DNA from: Mesoplasma seiffertii ATCC 49495
Lineage (GTDB): Bacteria > Bacillota_I > Bacilli_A > Mycoplasmatales > Mycoplasmataceae
Length of the DNA: 36,410 bases
NCBI RefSeq assembly: GCF_000518725.1
Contig: NZ_JAED01000011.1
Span: 1 to 36,410 of the forward strand
Direction of reading: 5' to 3'
Both the position numbers and the translations under genes were made by a program. The first letter of the stretch is position 1; every line of letters starts with the position of its first letter. Shown here one piece after another: positions 6,256 to 16,275 of the stretch. The notes below the pieces were generated by a model. That model worked only from the letters and a program-made list of their open reading frames with translations. It had not been told where the DNA came from and made no database searches.

Positions 6256-7395
6256 TTATAGATATTTTTGTAACTCTTCAACTTTATCTAGTTTTTCTCA
6301 ACTAAAATCAGCCTTACCAAAATGTCCATAAGTTGATGTTTTTAAGAAAACAGGCTTTCTTAAATCTAATTCTTTGATTAAGTTATAAACTGAAAAATCA
6401 AAGTTTTCTTCAAGTGCCTTCAAAATTACTGCTTTGGCAACTTTTTCAGTTCCAAATGTTTCAACAAAAATTGAAACAGGTTCAGCAACTCCAATTGCAT
6501 AACTTACTTGAATTTCTAATTTATCTGCTAATCCTGCAGCAACTAAATTTTTTGCTGCATAACGTGCCATATACGCGGCTGAACGATCAACTTTTGTTGA
6601 ATCTTTTCCAGAAAATGCTCCTCCACCATGTCGAGCATAACCTCCATAAGTATCAACAATAATTTTACGTCCAGTTAACCCAGTATCGCCTTGAGGTCCT
6701 CCAATAACAAATCTTCCTGTTGGGTTAATTAAAACCTTAAAATCTGTATTCAATCCAAATTCTAATGCTACTTTATCCATGATATTTGTTTTAATGTAAG
6801 CTTTAAATTCTTTTTCATTAAAATCAGCATCATGTTGGATTGACATTAATATTGTATCAATTTTAGGATTTTCTAAATCAGTATAGTCTATTGTTACTTG
6901 TGATTTCATATCAGGTCGAGCTCATTTAAAAGTTTTTTGCTTACGCAACTTTGAAGCTGTATAAACTAACTCATGAGCAATTGTAATTGCCAATGGTAAA
7001 AAAGTTTTTGACTCATTTGTTGCATATCCAAACATAATTCCTTGATCTCCAGCACCAATTAATTGTTCTGTTTGATCAATTCCTAAAGCAATATCATGTG
7101 ATTGCTCTTCGATTCTTAGCTCAATTTTACATGTTTCTGCATTGATTCCATAATCATCATTGTTGTAACCAATTTTTCGTAAAATATCACGAGCAATAGT
7201 TTCATAATCGACAACTGCAGTTGTTGATATTTGCCCCCCAATTAATAAGTAATTAGTCGTTGCAAAAGTCTCACATGCCACTTTTGCATTTGGATCTTGT
7301 TTTAAAACTTCATCTAAAATTGCATCTGATATTTGATCGCAAATTTTATCAGGGTGTCCCTCAGACACACTTTCACTTGTAAATAAATTTCTCAT
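6256..7395 (-). CDS. metK: S-adenosylmethionine synthetase
   Basis: 379 residues, the usual family length. Makes S-adenosylmethionine from methionine and ATP. It starts [20 protein letters not shown] (ATP-binding His and Asp), contains [12 protein letters not shown], and has the P-loop-like [19 protein letters not shown]. It ends at TAA 6256. Two TGA codons are read as Trp (FKWARPDM, FSWEKLD). Start ATG 7395 follows AAAGGAAA. It heads the metK-cutC unit. There is no SAM riboswitch in the ~130 bp upstream; only a promoter is seen. It supplies the methyl donor for RNA methylation; TrmFO nearby is folate-dependent and does not use it. Confidence 0.96.
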
Positions 7396-7443
7396 ATTTC
7401 TATATTTTTCCTTTTACGTTAATGCGTATTTTCATACTTTATT

Positions 7444-7449
7444 ATTATA
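7444..7449 (-). promoter_or_regulatory. metK -10 box
   Basis: Minus strand TATAAT about 49 bp upstream of the metK ATG. No convincing -35 is seen. The rest of 7396-7526 is AT-rich with nothing else recognisable. Confidence 0.4.
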
Positions 7450-7526
7450 CCTTAACCTAAAATAACTAACTATATAAATAAGTTTAATTAGCTGATTATC
7501 TTAGCATTAAGGTTTAGAAAAAAAAT

Positions 7527-7548
7527 AAAAGTTAGCTAACTAACTTTT
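7527..7548 (-). terminator. Terminator of ftsY-ylxM-ymdB
   Basis: Perfect 9-bp stem AAAAGTTAG with CTAACTTTT, 4-nt loop, then A and eight T's on the minus strand. Two bases of the ymdB stop codon lie inside the stem. Confidence 0.85.
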
Positions 7549-8314
7549 AGTATTTGATTCTTGTAATTGTAACCGCTTTGTTAGTGGTCTGATCAATATT
7601 TATAACAACCCCAGTTAAACTACTTGGCCCTTTAGCAGGCTCAAAACGCGTTGGCAAACCTGTTTTTTCTTTTCAAATAACTGGTTCAGGTTCTGCTCCA
7701 ATAATTGAATTAATTGGCCCTGTCATTCCTAAATCAGTAATATATGCTGTCCCTTTAGGAAGAATTCGTTCATCAGCAGTTTGAACATGAGTATGAGTTC
7801 CTACAAAAGCTGTAATAATTCCATCATAATTTCAAGCAAATGCCAGTTTTTCAGCACTTGCTTCAGCATGAAAATCAACTAACAAAATATCATATTCTAA
7901 GTTTAATTCTAAGAACTGATCCATCACTTCATAAGTGCTATTAGCCTTATCCATAAATGTTGTCCCCATCAAATTTAAAACACAAATTTTTTTGTTATTT
8001 TTTTCAACAATAACATATCCATTTCCTGGAGTATAGGCACTCATATTAAGTGGTTTTAATAAATCCGGAGTTTCATCAATATATTCTAAAACTTGTTTGT
8101 GTTTAAAAATATGATTTCCACTTGTAATCACATCAACTCCTAAATTTTTATAAAAGTGATAATGCTCTTTTAATAACGATTTTCCATGAGAAGTATTTTC
8201 CCCATTTACGACCACAAAATTGATTTTGTGGTCAGCAACAATTTTAGCAATGTTTGATTCAAAACAATCTCTTCCAGCTCTGGCGTAAATATCACCTATC
8301 ATTAGTATATTCAT
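7547..8314 (-). CDS. ymdB: YmdB-family metallophosphoesterase
   Basis: 255 residues, matching the ~264-residue YmdB/TIGR00282 family of 2',3'-cyclic-nucleotide phosphodiesterases. Metal-binding motifs are clear: [10 protein letters not shown] at the start, [30 protein letters not shown] and the terminal [14 protein letters not shown]. Family members hydrolyse cyclic nucleotides and, in B. subtilis, influence RNA turnover and biofilm choice; which applies here is unknown. A TGA encodes Trp after EKLAFA. Its ATG at 8314 lies inside the end of ylxM (13-nt overlap), so translation is probably coupled. The same family often sits beside RNase Y (rny), but here it is joined to the SRP genes. Confidence 0.92.
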
Positions 8315-8637
8315 TCTAAAATTTTCTCCAATTTCTCAATAATTTGTTTAACTTCTTCATTATTAGATTGCTTAGCAGATTTAACAATTTCTTGAATGAT
8401 ATCAGCTTGTTGCTGCAATTTTAGTTTCTCTTCAAACTCATACAAAAGTTTTGTTGTTTTAGTGATTGAATCATGGACAGCTGCTCGAGAAACATTTAAT
8501 TCTGAAGCAATTTCTTGGAGCGACAAATCTTCTTCATTATACAATTCAAAATACTCGACTTGTTTTGGCGTTAGTAAATTTTTATACAAACGAAATAACA
8601 TTGATACTTCGACTTTATTGTTTAGTCCATTTGTCAT
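8302..8637 (-). CDS. ylxM: YlxM/p13 family DNA-binding SRP-associated protein
   Basis: 111 residues. A helix-turn-helix occupies roughly residues 25-65: LTPKQVEYFELYNEEDLSLQ, then EIASELNVSRAAVHDSI. This is the sigma-factor-like fold of YlxM. The C-terminal half is charged and probably helical. In Firmicutes and streptococci ylxM lies between ftsY and ffh and its product assists signal recognition particle function. Here it follows ftsY by 9 bp, but ffh is absent and ymdB takes its place. The apparent stop after LEKILE is a TGA; with UGA as Trp the protein ends three residues later at TAA. Confidence 0.9.
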
Positions 8638-8646
8638 TATATCCCT

Positions 8647-10059
8647 CTATTCTTCGGTTTCTTCCATAAATCCAGCGACTAATCCATAGATATATTGTTC
8701 CAAATCAAACTCAATAATATCATCTACTTGCTCTCCAATTCCCATTAATTTAACAGGAATGTTTAATTGATCTTTAATTGCTAACGCAATTCCACCTTTG
8801 CTGGTTCCATCCATTTTAGTTAAAACAATTCCACTAACTTTAGTAACTTCTCCAAATTGTTGAGCTTGAATAACTCCATTTTGACCAGTAGTTGCATCGA
8901 TAACTAATAATAACTCGTGTGGTGCTGACTTGTCAAAACGATGAACGATTTGGTGCATTTTTTCAAGTTCTTTCATTAAATTAACTTTGTTTTGTAGACG
9001 TCCCGCTGTATCAATTAATAATAAGTCATATTCACCTGCTTGAGCTTGCTCAATTGCATCAAAAATTACACTCGCAGGATCTTGATGAGCTTTTTTTCCT
9101 TTAATTAAGTCAACTTTATTATCTAAACGAGTTTTAACTCACTCTTCTAATTGTTCAACTGCTCCTGCTCTGAAGGTATCTCCCGCAGCAATCAATACTT
9201 TGTAACCTTGCTCCGCGTAAAAATTGGCAATTTTTGACAATGATGTAGTTTTCCCAGTTCCATTAACTCCAACCACCATAAAAATATTCAAACGTCCTTC
9301 AACAAAATTTAAATGATAAGGTTTTTTATCTTTATCTAAGTATGCCTCATAAAGTTCTTCAATTAGTAACTCTTTAATCTCATTAAAATCAGTGGTCTTT
9401 TTAACACGTTTTTGCATTGCTTTAGAAATTTGTAAAACCATTTTCATTCCCATGTCAGTTTTAATAAGCACTTCTTCTAATTCTTCAAAAAATTCGTCAT
9501 CAGCTTCTTTATACTTCTTTGATAATTTTTTAATATCTTTTGAAAAATCCAATGCTGATTTTAGCATAGCTTTTTCAGCTTTCTCTTTTTTAGCTGCCTC
9601 TTTTTGTTTGCGTTTTAAATCCTTTTGAGCTTTTTTAATAGCTTTTTTGCTTGGTTCAAACGTTGGCTCATTAAACTGAGTTTCTTCAAATTCGGCAGGT
9701 TTATCACTAGAATGCTCAACTTGTAAAACCAGTTCTGATGATTCATCTTCTAAATGATATGTTGGCACAGTATCTAATATAATTGAGTCATATGTGGGGG
9801 TTACTTCAATAACTACTTCTTGAGGCTCTTTTGAATTAGGTTTTGGAGGGCAAACAACAATTTTTGGTGGTGTCCCAAATTCTGGGGTTGGCGGTTCGCA
9901 TTCTTCCATCAATGGTGGTTCTTTAATTAATGCTTCAGGTTCTAAATTATGCTTATGCTCAAATTCAGCAATTAATTGCTGTTCTTGTGCTTCTGTTGTT
10001 TCGTTAACATTATTCTCTTTTTTCGAAACTTTTTCTTTTAGTTTTGATCAAAATCCCAT
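8647..10059 (-). CDS. ftsY: Signal recognition particle receptor FtsY
   Basis: 470 residues; docks ribosome-SRP complexes at the membrane for co-translational insertion. Residues 1-~170 form the long acidic then lysine-rich A region (MGFWSKLKEKVSKKEN start, repeated Glu/Pro, then KKAQKDLKRKQKEAAKKEKA). The NG GTPase follows: VGVNGTGKTTSLSKIANFYA (G1), AGDTFRAGAVEQLEEW (G2), DTAGRLQNK (G3), LTKMDGTSKGG (G4), and GIGEQVDDIIEFD near the end. Start ATG 10059 has AGGGTA upstream. B. subtilis has rnc-smc-ftsY-ylxM-ffh together; in this window smc and rnc lie 16 kb away, so the old cluster is broken here. Confidence 0.96.
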
Positions 10060-10086
10060 AAAATACCCTCTTTTACTACTTTTTAT

Positions 10087-10095
10087 ATTATACCA
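10087..10095 (-). promoter_or_regulatory. ftsY extended -10 promoter
   Basis: TGG-TATAAT on the minus strand, 27 bp upstream of the ftsY ATG. The -35 is weak, as often with an extended -10. Confidence 0.5.
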
Positions 10096-10229
10096 AATCT
10101 ATTACTGATTAAAGACAGACAATTTTGGCAAATAAAAAGAACTTTAATAAGCTAGAAAGTTGATTAATATAAATAACTATTTTTTTTAAACCAAAATGTT
10201 GCAAAGCCATAAAGCTTAAAAAAACAAAA

Positions 10230-10252
10230 AGGAAAGAAAAACTTTCTTTCCT
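10230..10252 (-). terminator. Terminator of the agaS-PTS-lipoprotein unit
   Basis: Perfect 10-bp stem AGGAAAGAAA with TTTCTTTCCT, 3-nt loop; T-rich tail on the minus strand. It lies 56 bp beyond the lipoprotein stop. Confidence 0.8.
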
Positions 10253-10308
10253 AAATTCTTTAGTTAATTAAGACCAAAAGATAATTTAAATTGCTAGAAT
10301 ATCATTTA

Positions 10309-10866
10309 TTATTTCTCTTTAACAATTAAAGTCCCACTTTGAGTAATTTTTTTTGAATCATTAATTAGTACAAGATATTTTTCATATTTAACAATATTCA
10401 TTCTTGGCAAATAAACTTTAATTTGTGTTGGATTATCTAAAGAAGCCGTAATCGTAATTTCGTTTACAAAAACAATGATGTTGTTTTCCTTGTAACCTAC
10501 ACTTGCTAAATAGTTTTGATGATTTTCTTTTTCTTGATCGGTTAGTTTTGAAAACTCTGTTGTCGATTTATATGAGTTTTTGTTGTCATCGTCAAAGATA
10601 ATCCCTTTTTCCTTAAACTCTTGTTCATATGATTTTAGCTCACTAACGATGACTTTTTTAATTTCACTAGTGTTATATGCCGCTCCTTCTGCAACTGGAT
10701 CAACAGGATTTTCTTTTAATGCTTTTTGAACAATGGCATTAAAAGCTTTTGCCATAATATGAACTTCATTTGAAGACTTAGTAGGAGTTTCAGTACATGC
10801 TACTACTGTGACTCCAGTAGCAACACTTAAACTAACTGCTCCTAATACTGTTAATAGTTTTTTCAT
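10309..10866 (-). CDS. Lipoprotein of the amino-sugar operon
   Basis: 185 residues. Starts MKKLLTVLGAVSLSVATG and reaches a lipobox Val-Val-Ala-Cys at residue 24, so it should be cleaved and lipid-anchored outside the cell. The mature part is soluble-looking and charged, with no motif I recognise; it ends in a predicted beta-rich stretch (ITASLDNPTQIKVYLPRMNI). The ATG is one nucleotide past the PTS stop, and its GGAGGA ribosome site lies inside the last PTS codons, so the two genes are translationally coupled. That tight link suggests a role in sugar capture or in the PTS complex, but this is inference. Its leader is closely similar to that of the lipoprotein at the left edge. Confidence 0.88.
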   Translation of the reverse strand: MKKLLTVLGAVSLSVATGVTVVACTETPTKSSNEVHIMAKAFNAIVQKALKENPVDPVAEGAAYNTSEIKKVIVSELKSYEQEFKEKGIIFDDDNKNSYKSTTEFSKLTDQEKENHQNYLASVGYKENNIIVFVNEITITASLDNPTQIKVYLPRMNIVKYEKYLVLINDSKKITQSGTLIVKEK

Positions 10867-10867
10867 G

Positions 10868-12925
10868 CTATTGTCCTCCTTTGGCTACTTCTTTGAGTTT
10901 CTCATTGTTTTTAATTACATTGACTTTTCTTTCAACAGCATCAGCTACGTGTTGAACATCTGTTCCAATAATAATTTGTAACCCCTTGTCTCCAATTCTG
11001 ACAACTCCACTACATCCTGCTTTTCGGTAGTCACTAACAGCACCAACTTTATTATTTCTTACATTTAAACGTAAACGAGTTGAACAATTTCCAATTGCTA
11101 GAATATTTTCTTCTCCTACAATTGCAATAATATTATCAGCAATAACCTCATATTTGTCTTCACCTTTAATCTCTTTTAAAACAACTGTTGATGTTTGCGC
11201 TGGGTATTCAGGTTCACGACCTGGTGTTTGCAAATCGAATTTTTTAATTGTGAAGTAGAATGAGAAGTAGTATGTTGGAAACATAATTGCTGCTAATACT
11301 AATAATCATAGTGGGTTAGACATCACTCCATATACACCACCATTTACAACTCCTTCTCAATTACTCATTCCTCATCCATTAGCAAAGGAAATAATGTAAT
11401 CGATTAATCCTCCACTAAATCCAAATCCTACGTGAATATGCATTGCAATGGCAATTGAAGCAAATATTGCTGTAAAGACTGCATTAAATACTCATAAGAT
11501 TGGGGCTACAAATGTAAATGTGAAAAAGATTGGTTCATCAATTCCTGTTAATAAAGCTACAACCCCGATTCCTAAGAAAAAGGTAATTAAGTCTTTACGT
11601 TTTCCTTTATCGGCAGCCATAATCATTGCTAATGATGCACCTGTTAATCCCCCTCAATATAGTGGGAAGAATCCTGTTTGGAAATTACCTGAGATTAGTC
11701 CTTTTTGGAAGGCATTAATATCTCCCATAACAGCATATCTGGCATTTCCCATAGATAAGATAGTTCCATTGGAATCTGCTAATAAATTGTCTTTATATTG
11801 GAAATATTGATTAAATAGCTCCATATTTTTTACTTGATCATCTCCAAATACAACTGCTGTTGCTCAATCGCTTGTAATATTATTCAGGATTGAAACTGCA
11901 TCAGGTGTAAAGACACCATTTACATAAATATCTTTTAATGACCCAAAGATGTCCTCTCCTAAAATCACTTTTCCATCAACAGAAGTAACAAGGTTACCCT
12001 CAATTGGTAATTGGAATCATAAAAAAGTGTTTAAAATGTGATGTACTCCAAATGGTTGAGCAAATCTATTGATCAACGCATATAAGAATGAACCTGGAAC
12101 TGCTCAAGCATCACTAAGTGATAACAGCTGTCCAAATTTCACTAAGGCAAATTGAATTCAAGGTCAAATAATTGCAAATGCGAAGGCAATTGGTAAAGAA
12201 ATTACCATAATTACCATTGGAACAAATCTTCTTCCACCAAAAAATGATAACGCTGAAGGAATTTTAATTTCTGAATATTTGTTATACATTTTTGCTGCAA
12301 ATACTCCAGAAACAATTCCCCCTAAAACTCCAATATTTAAAATATATTTTCCGCCGACTACTTCTAATGTTTTATTTCCATCGCCAAGAATGTCTATTTG
12401 AGCGAATGATGGAACATAAAATAGTTGAGACAATCCTGATTTAGGATTTTGAATTCAGTTTCCGTCAGCGTCCTGAACTCAAATCACTAGTTGATTAACT
12501 TGTTTATAAAATAAATCAGTTAGTCCCCCTTCCATTAAAAATACTGTTAACGCAATATATAATACTGCTCCTACTAAGGCAACTTCTCCACGTTGATCTT
12601 TTGATAAACCGAATGCTGTTCCAATTGCGAATAATAGGGCAATATTATCAAAAACTAATTTACCTGGTGTTTGTAAAATATAGCCAACTCATCAACCAGC
12701 ATTTTTTACTCCATCAACTACTGGATTTAAATCCATCGCTAATGTACCGAATCGGTTTAAAAGGGCAGCAAATGGAAGCACCGCTATTGGAAATAATAAC
12801 GATTTACCCAAATTCTGCAAACCAACCATCGCTCTTTTCATACTATTTTTAAAGCCAGATCCAGATAAAGTAGAAAAATTCGACTGCTCAGCTTTTTTTG
12901 TCTTTTTAGTCAAATGTCATTGCAT
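10868..12925 (-). CDS. PTS transporter EIICB, glucose/N-acetylglucosamine family
   Basis: 685 residues. Imports and phosphorylates a hexose or amino sugar. The EIIC domain (about residues 30-560) has many membrane segments, with FPIAVLPFAALLNRFG near the start and the family signature LTGIDEPIFFTFTFVAPI. The EIIB domain follows (residues ~590-670), with the phosphorylated Cys in GNCSTRLRLNV and a later AGCSGVVRIGDKGLQIIIG. There is no EIIA domain, so a separate EIIA(Glc)-like protein must serve it. Start ATG 12925 has GGAAAGGA upstream. Within EIIC a ~100-residue insertion (LGDGNKTLEVVGG region and the SVDGKVILGED region) makes it longer than typical. Substrate is judged from neighbours (nagA, agaS): GlcNAc or GalNAc rather than glucose. 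Confidence 0.92.
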
Positions 12926-12959
12926 AAAAAATCCTTTCCTTTATATAAATTTTTATTGC

Positions 12960-13196
12960 TTATACTGCAAGCATTGATACACAGAATATAAAAATCACAA
13001 TTGCCGTAAATAATGTAAATACTGCTACTCAAGTTGAGAAATTCTTAACGATGATTTTACTTAAATGAGTATCTTTAGTTTTAAAAGTATCTAAGTGTTT
13101 ATTTTTGTATCGCAAAATGAAATATCATATAGATAAAGTGAAGAAAATAAATGATATGCCAATTCCCACTATATATAAAATATCGTTGGTTTCCAT
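12960..13196 (-). CDS. Small two-span membrane protein, unknown
   Basis: 78 residues ending in TAA. Two hydrophobic segments: about residues 6-28 (ILYIVGIGISFIFFTLSIWY) and 54-77 (WVAVFTLFTAIVIFIFCVSM). A basic loop lies between (RYKNKHLDTFKTKDTHLSKI). Two TGA codons encode Trp, which hides the gene under the standard code. It lies 21 bp after agaS and 34 bp before the PTS gene, inside the operon. I do not recognise it. Such a position suggests an accessory or regulatory subunit of the PTS transporter, but this is inference from context only. Confidence 0.75.
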
Positions 13197-13217
13197 AATG
13201 TATCTTTACTCCTTTTG

Positions 13218-14372
13218 TTATTTGTTATATTTATATGTTTTTACGCCTTGAACAACTCTATTTACTAAGCCAGATGGCCACGGATTATCAGGAGTTAATC
13301 CTAACTGTAACGATTTGTAAAAAGCATACAATTGGGCAAATATAATGTAGTTCAATCCTAATAATGGTTCTTCATCAAACTCAAAATTTATGTAATCATC
13401 ACATTTAGTATTAATGTTGGCATCATTTTTATAATCTAGAACGACTAGTCTATCAATTTGCTGTTGGGTATTCAATTCTTCTAACAAATCAATATCATAT
13501 TGTCTGGAATAGTCATTATTACTCATTAGCATAATCACAATGCTTTCGTCATTTAGAATTGATTTGGGACCATGTCTAAATCCAACAGGCGAATTATAAA
13601 ATGTTGCTACTTTGCCCGCAGTTAACTCTAAGATTTTCAAATGTGATTCTTGACTATAACCTTTTAAACTTCCAGAGCCTAAAAAAATTATTCTCTTATG
13701 ATTCATTTCAGCAATTTTTTTGATTTGTGGGTAAAGAGTCGTAATATTTTTATCAACACTGTCAGCAATTTTTTCTACTTGAATAGCATTTTGAATCAAG
13801 TTATTAATATCTAAAATTAAATAACAAGCAACTATCATTCCTGTAAAACTAGAAGTCATCGCAAATGCTTTATCATTTGCTTCTTCTGGTAATAAAAATA
13901 GTAAGTCTGTTTTGCTATTTTTAATTTTGTATCTAAGCGCTCCCTCGGGATTACAAATAATGACAATATTTTTGACGTTCTTACCTAAAGAATTCACCAA
14001 TTCATAAGCTATGACTGATTCTGGTGAATTTCCTGATCTTGCAAATGAGACCAAGACAATATCATCATCAGGATTAAAATATTCCAATGGGTTAGTTGTA
14101 ATATCAGTCGTGGCAATTGACGCAATATTGTAGCCTTGTTTAATAAAATAATTAAATATTGAGTTGCCAACAAATTCACTAGTTCCTGCTCCCGTCAAAA
14201 TGATCTTGGTTTTTTTATTTATATTTTTTGAAATAAACTTTTTTATTTCCGCCTCTTTATTTTTGACAAGTTCTGTCACTTTCCTTCAAACACTAGGTTG
14301 CTGTCAAATTTCATTTAGTGTGTTAAATGAATTATTTTCTTCTAATCAAGTTTTTTCAAAGTTTAATAACAT
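13218..14372 (-). CDS. agaS: AgaS-family SIS-domain sugar isomerase/deaminase
   Basis: 384 residues with two SIS domains. Start ATG 14372 has AAAGGAG; the frame includes four TGA Trp codons in the first 36 residues (KTWLEEN, EIWQQPSVWRK). Motifs: ILTGAGTSEFVGNSI, LVSFARSGNSPESV, FLGSGSLKGYSQESHLKILE, VGFRHGPKS and the terminal NPWPSGLVNRVVQGV, the hallmark of AgaS. AgaS proteins deaminate galactosamine 6-phosphate to tagatose 6-phosphate; some act on related ketose/aldose phosphates. With nagA upstream and no nagB in view, this enzyme is the likely deaminase step of the pathway. It heads the unit agaS, small membrane protein, PTS, lipoprotein, and has its own regulated promoter. Confidence 0.88.
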
Positions 14373-14456
14373 CTTTAATTTCTCCTTTATATTTTTCCTC
14401 CTGCTTTTTTATTTTAAAAGGAAACTTCTTTTAAAAAATGTTTATTAAAACCATAC

Positions 14457-14489
14457 ATACTAAAGTAATTCTTTTTTACCAAAGTAAAC
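14457..14489 (-). promoter_or_regulatory. agaS promoter with tandem palindromic operators
   Basis: Palindrome TTTAC-N4-GTAAA (14475-14488) and a weaker copy ATAC-N4-GTAAT (14457-14469), centres 19 bp apart. On the minus strand TTGGTA (14477-14482), 17 bp, TATGTA (14454-14459) forms a promoter: the first operator covers the -35 and the second abuts the -10. The same design occurs before the aldolase gene, so one regulator, probably the RpiR protein at 15455-16264, should bind both. Confidence 0.65.
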
Positions 14490-14500
14490 ATAAAACAAAA

Positions 14501-14524
14501 AATGTAGCCAATTCTAGCTACATT
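14501..14524 (-). terminator. Terminator of the aldolase gene
   Basis: Perfect 8-bp stem AATGTAGC with GCTACATT, 8-nt loop, T's beyond it on the minus strand, 9 bp after the aldolase stop. It separates the aldolase transcript from agaS. Confidence 0.8.
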
Positions 14525-14532
14525 GTTATTGA

Positions 14533-15369
14533 TTATTGATTTTTAAAAACCTTGATTTTTTCAATTGCAACTTTCTTAACAGCCTCTATTGCAAAACTAC
14601 CAAATTGTCTGGCATCAAACTTTTGGGGATTTTTAACAAATCAAGTTTTTAAAGCCTCTGCATAAGCAATTTTTAAATCAGTTCCAATATTGATTTTAGT
14701 GATTCCTAAACTAATTGCTTTTTGTAAATCCTCATGAGGAACTCCTGATGAGCCATGCAGCACAATTGGAGTAGATAGTTTATTGACAATTTCTTCAATC
14801 AAATCATATTGCAATTTGGGTTTTGATTTGAAAACTCCATGTGCTGTTCCAGCTGCAATAGCTAGTGCATCGATACCTGTTAATTTATTAAATTCAATAG
14901 CTTCGTTGACATCAGTGAAACTAGTTTCTTTAGAATCTCTATCATCTTCTTTTCCGCCAACATGCCCAATTTCTGATTCAACATATACTCCACGAGCATG
15001 GGCATAGTCAACAATTTCGTTTGTTAGTTTAACGTTTTCTTTAAATGATTTTGTTGATGCATCTAACATGACTGAACTAAAACCATTGTCGCAGGCTCTT
15101 TTAATTAACTCAATATCAAAACCATGATCTCAATGAAAAATCAAAGGCACTTGCGATTGTTCAACAGCTATCTTTCCAATTGCGTAAACATACTCTAATC
15201 CAATATATTTTGCAGCTGATTCGGTAACCATTAAAATTACAGGAAAGTTTTCTGCTTCTGCTGCTGCAATAATTCCTTTAGCCATTTCTAAATTATCAAA
15301 ATTAAACGCTGGAATTGCATACTTGCCGGCCTTTGCCTTTAAAAGTTCTTCTTTAAAGTTTGCTTTCAT
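14533..15369 (-). CDS. fba: Class II fructose/tagatose-bisphosphate aldolase
   Basis: 278 residues, a zinc-dependent ketose-bisphosphate aldolase. N-terminal AIPAFNFDNLEMAKGIIAAA; catalytic HWDHGFD (Asp and zinc His; Trp is TGA); VESEIGHVGGKEDD; second zinc His in IAAGTAHGVF; third in VLHGSSGVPHEDL; phosphate site KINIGTDLKIA. It cleaves fructose 1,6-bisphosphate or tagatose 1,6-bisphosphate. The LHGSSGVP and GTDLK forms are closer to the tagatose-type (KbaY/GatY) group than to FbaA as I recall them. With agaS producing tagatose 6-phosphate, a tagatose-bisphosphate role is attractive but not proven; no tagatose-6-phosphate kinase is visible. Own promoter and terminator. Confidence 0.9.
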
Positions 15370-15437
15370 TTTCTGTCCTCTTTTCTCAACTTGATTATAG
15401 TTTTCGAAAATAGGACTTTATTGTATTGAAAAGCTTA

Positions 15438-15473
15438 TATTTACTAGAGTAAAACTACTTTACCAAAGTAAAC
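15438..15473 (-). promoter_or_regulatory. Aldolase promoter with tandem palindromic operators
   Basis: Palindromes TTTAC-TAGA-GTAAA (15440-15453) and TTTAC-CAAA-GTAAA (15459-15472), centres 19 bp apart. Minus-strand TTGGTA (15461-15466), 17 bp, TAAATA (15438-15443) is the promoter and keeps the same geometry as at agaS. The pair overlaps the stop codon of rpiR (15455-15457). Probable binding sites of the RpiR regulator. Confidence 0.7.
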
Positions 15474-16264
15474 TGTTTTTCAATTTGCACAAACAAGAAA
15501 TCAAAAAAATTTGCTACATATTGTGCTCTTAATGAGTAATTATCTCATAACTCATTTTCAATTTCGGGAATGCTTAAATAATCTGTTGTTTGTTTAATTA
15601 ACTTACCATCATTTCCTGAAATGGCAAAGCTATATTGTTCACTACCCAATCAATTAGAAATTTGTAGCATATGAGGATTTAATCCCGACAATGAAATAAT
15701 GATAGTGACACTATTTTTAGGCATTTGCGTAATGTAACTTTCAATTAAATTAATATCGTTTTCTAGAATAATGTTTTTCTTTAGTCATCTGACTTTTTGC
15801 AAAAAGTTTTTAGAAGCATAATATGCTAGATTAGCACAAAATATATAAACAACATCAGCATTAATTATTTTTTCTACAAGCGTTTGAATTTTATCATTAG
15901 CCTGATCATAATTTTCTAACAATAAATCCAAATACTTTTTATTTAAATTAGTATATTTCAATCTAAATTTATCAATCTCTTTAAACTCTTTAACTACAGT
16001 TAGTTCTTTGTTAAAACTTTCCTTAGCATCAATATTATTTTTAATAATAAATTTTAATTCAGAATATCCTGATAAGCCAATCTTATAACAAAATTTTAAA
16101 ATTGACGGTTTTGATGTGTAGCATAATTTTGCAAACTGTTCTAAACTCATATTGGCAATTTCATTTGTATGTTTTAAAATGGCGTCATAAATTGCATAAT
16201 TGATTGTTCCAAAATCATTGTTGGCAATTTCTTTCATTTTTAACATAAAATCTTCGTTTTTCAT
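15455..16264 (-). CDS. RpiR-family transcriptional regulator
   Basis: 269 residues. N-terminal helix-turn-helix (about residues 15-75): IYDAILKHTNEIANMSLEQF, then AKLCYTSKPSILKFCYKIGL and SGYSELKF, the standard RpiR pattern. The C-terminal half is a sugar-phosphate-binding SIS domain, with ADVVYIFCANLAYYASKNF and VTIIISLSGLNPHM (an S/T-rich ligand loop). Such proteins sense phosphosugars and control the neighbouring catabolic genes. It is 11 bp after nagA with AAAGGAG, so nagA and the regulator form one transcript. Its end overlaps the aldolase operators. Expected effector: an amino-sugar phosphate; whether it represses or activates cannot be told from sequence. Confidence 0.88.
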
Positions 16265-16275
16265 TTTTATCTCCT

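Noticed and set aside
6414..6662. Plus-strand Leu/Gln-rich ORF opposite metK
   Set aside because: Low-complexity shadow of the metK coding strand.
7396..7526. Search for a SAM riboswitch upstream of metK
   Set aside because: No SAM-I-like paired regions or long leader; only a -10 box is visible.
8396..8689. Plus-strand ORFs opposite ylxM and ftsY
   Set aside because: Mirror frames of well-supported minus-strand genes, with no ribosome sites or recognisable domains.
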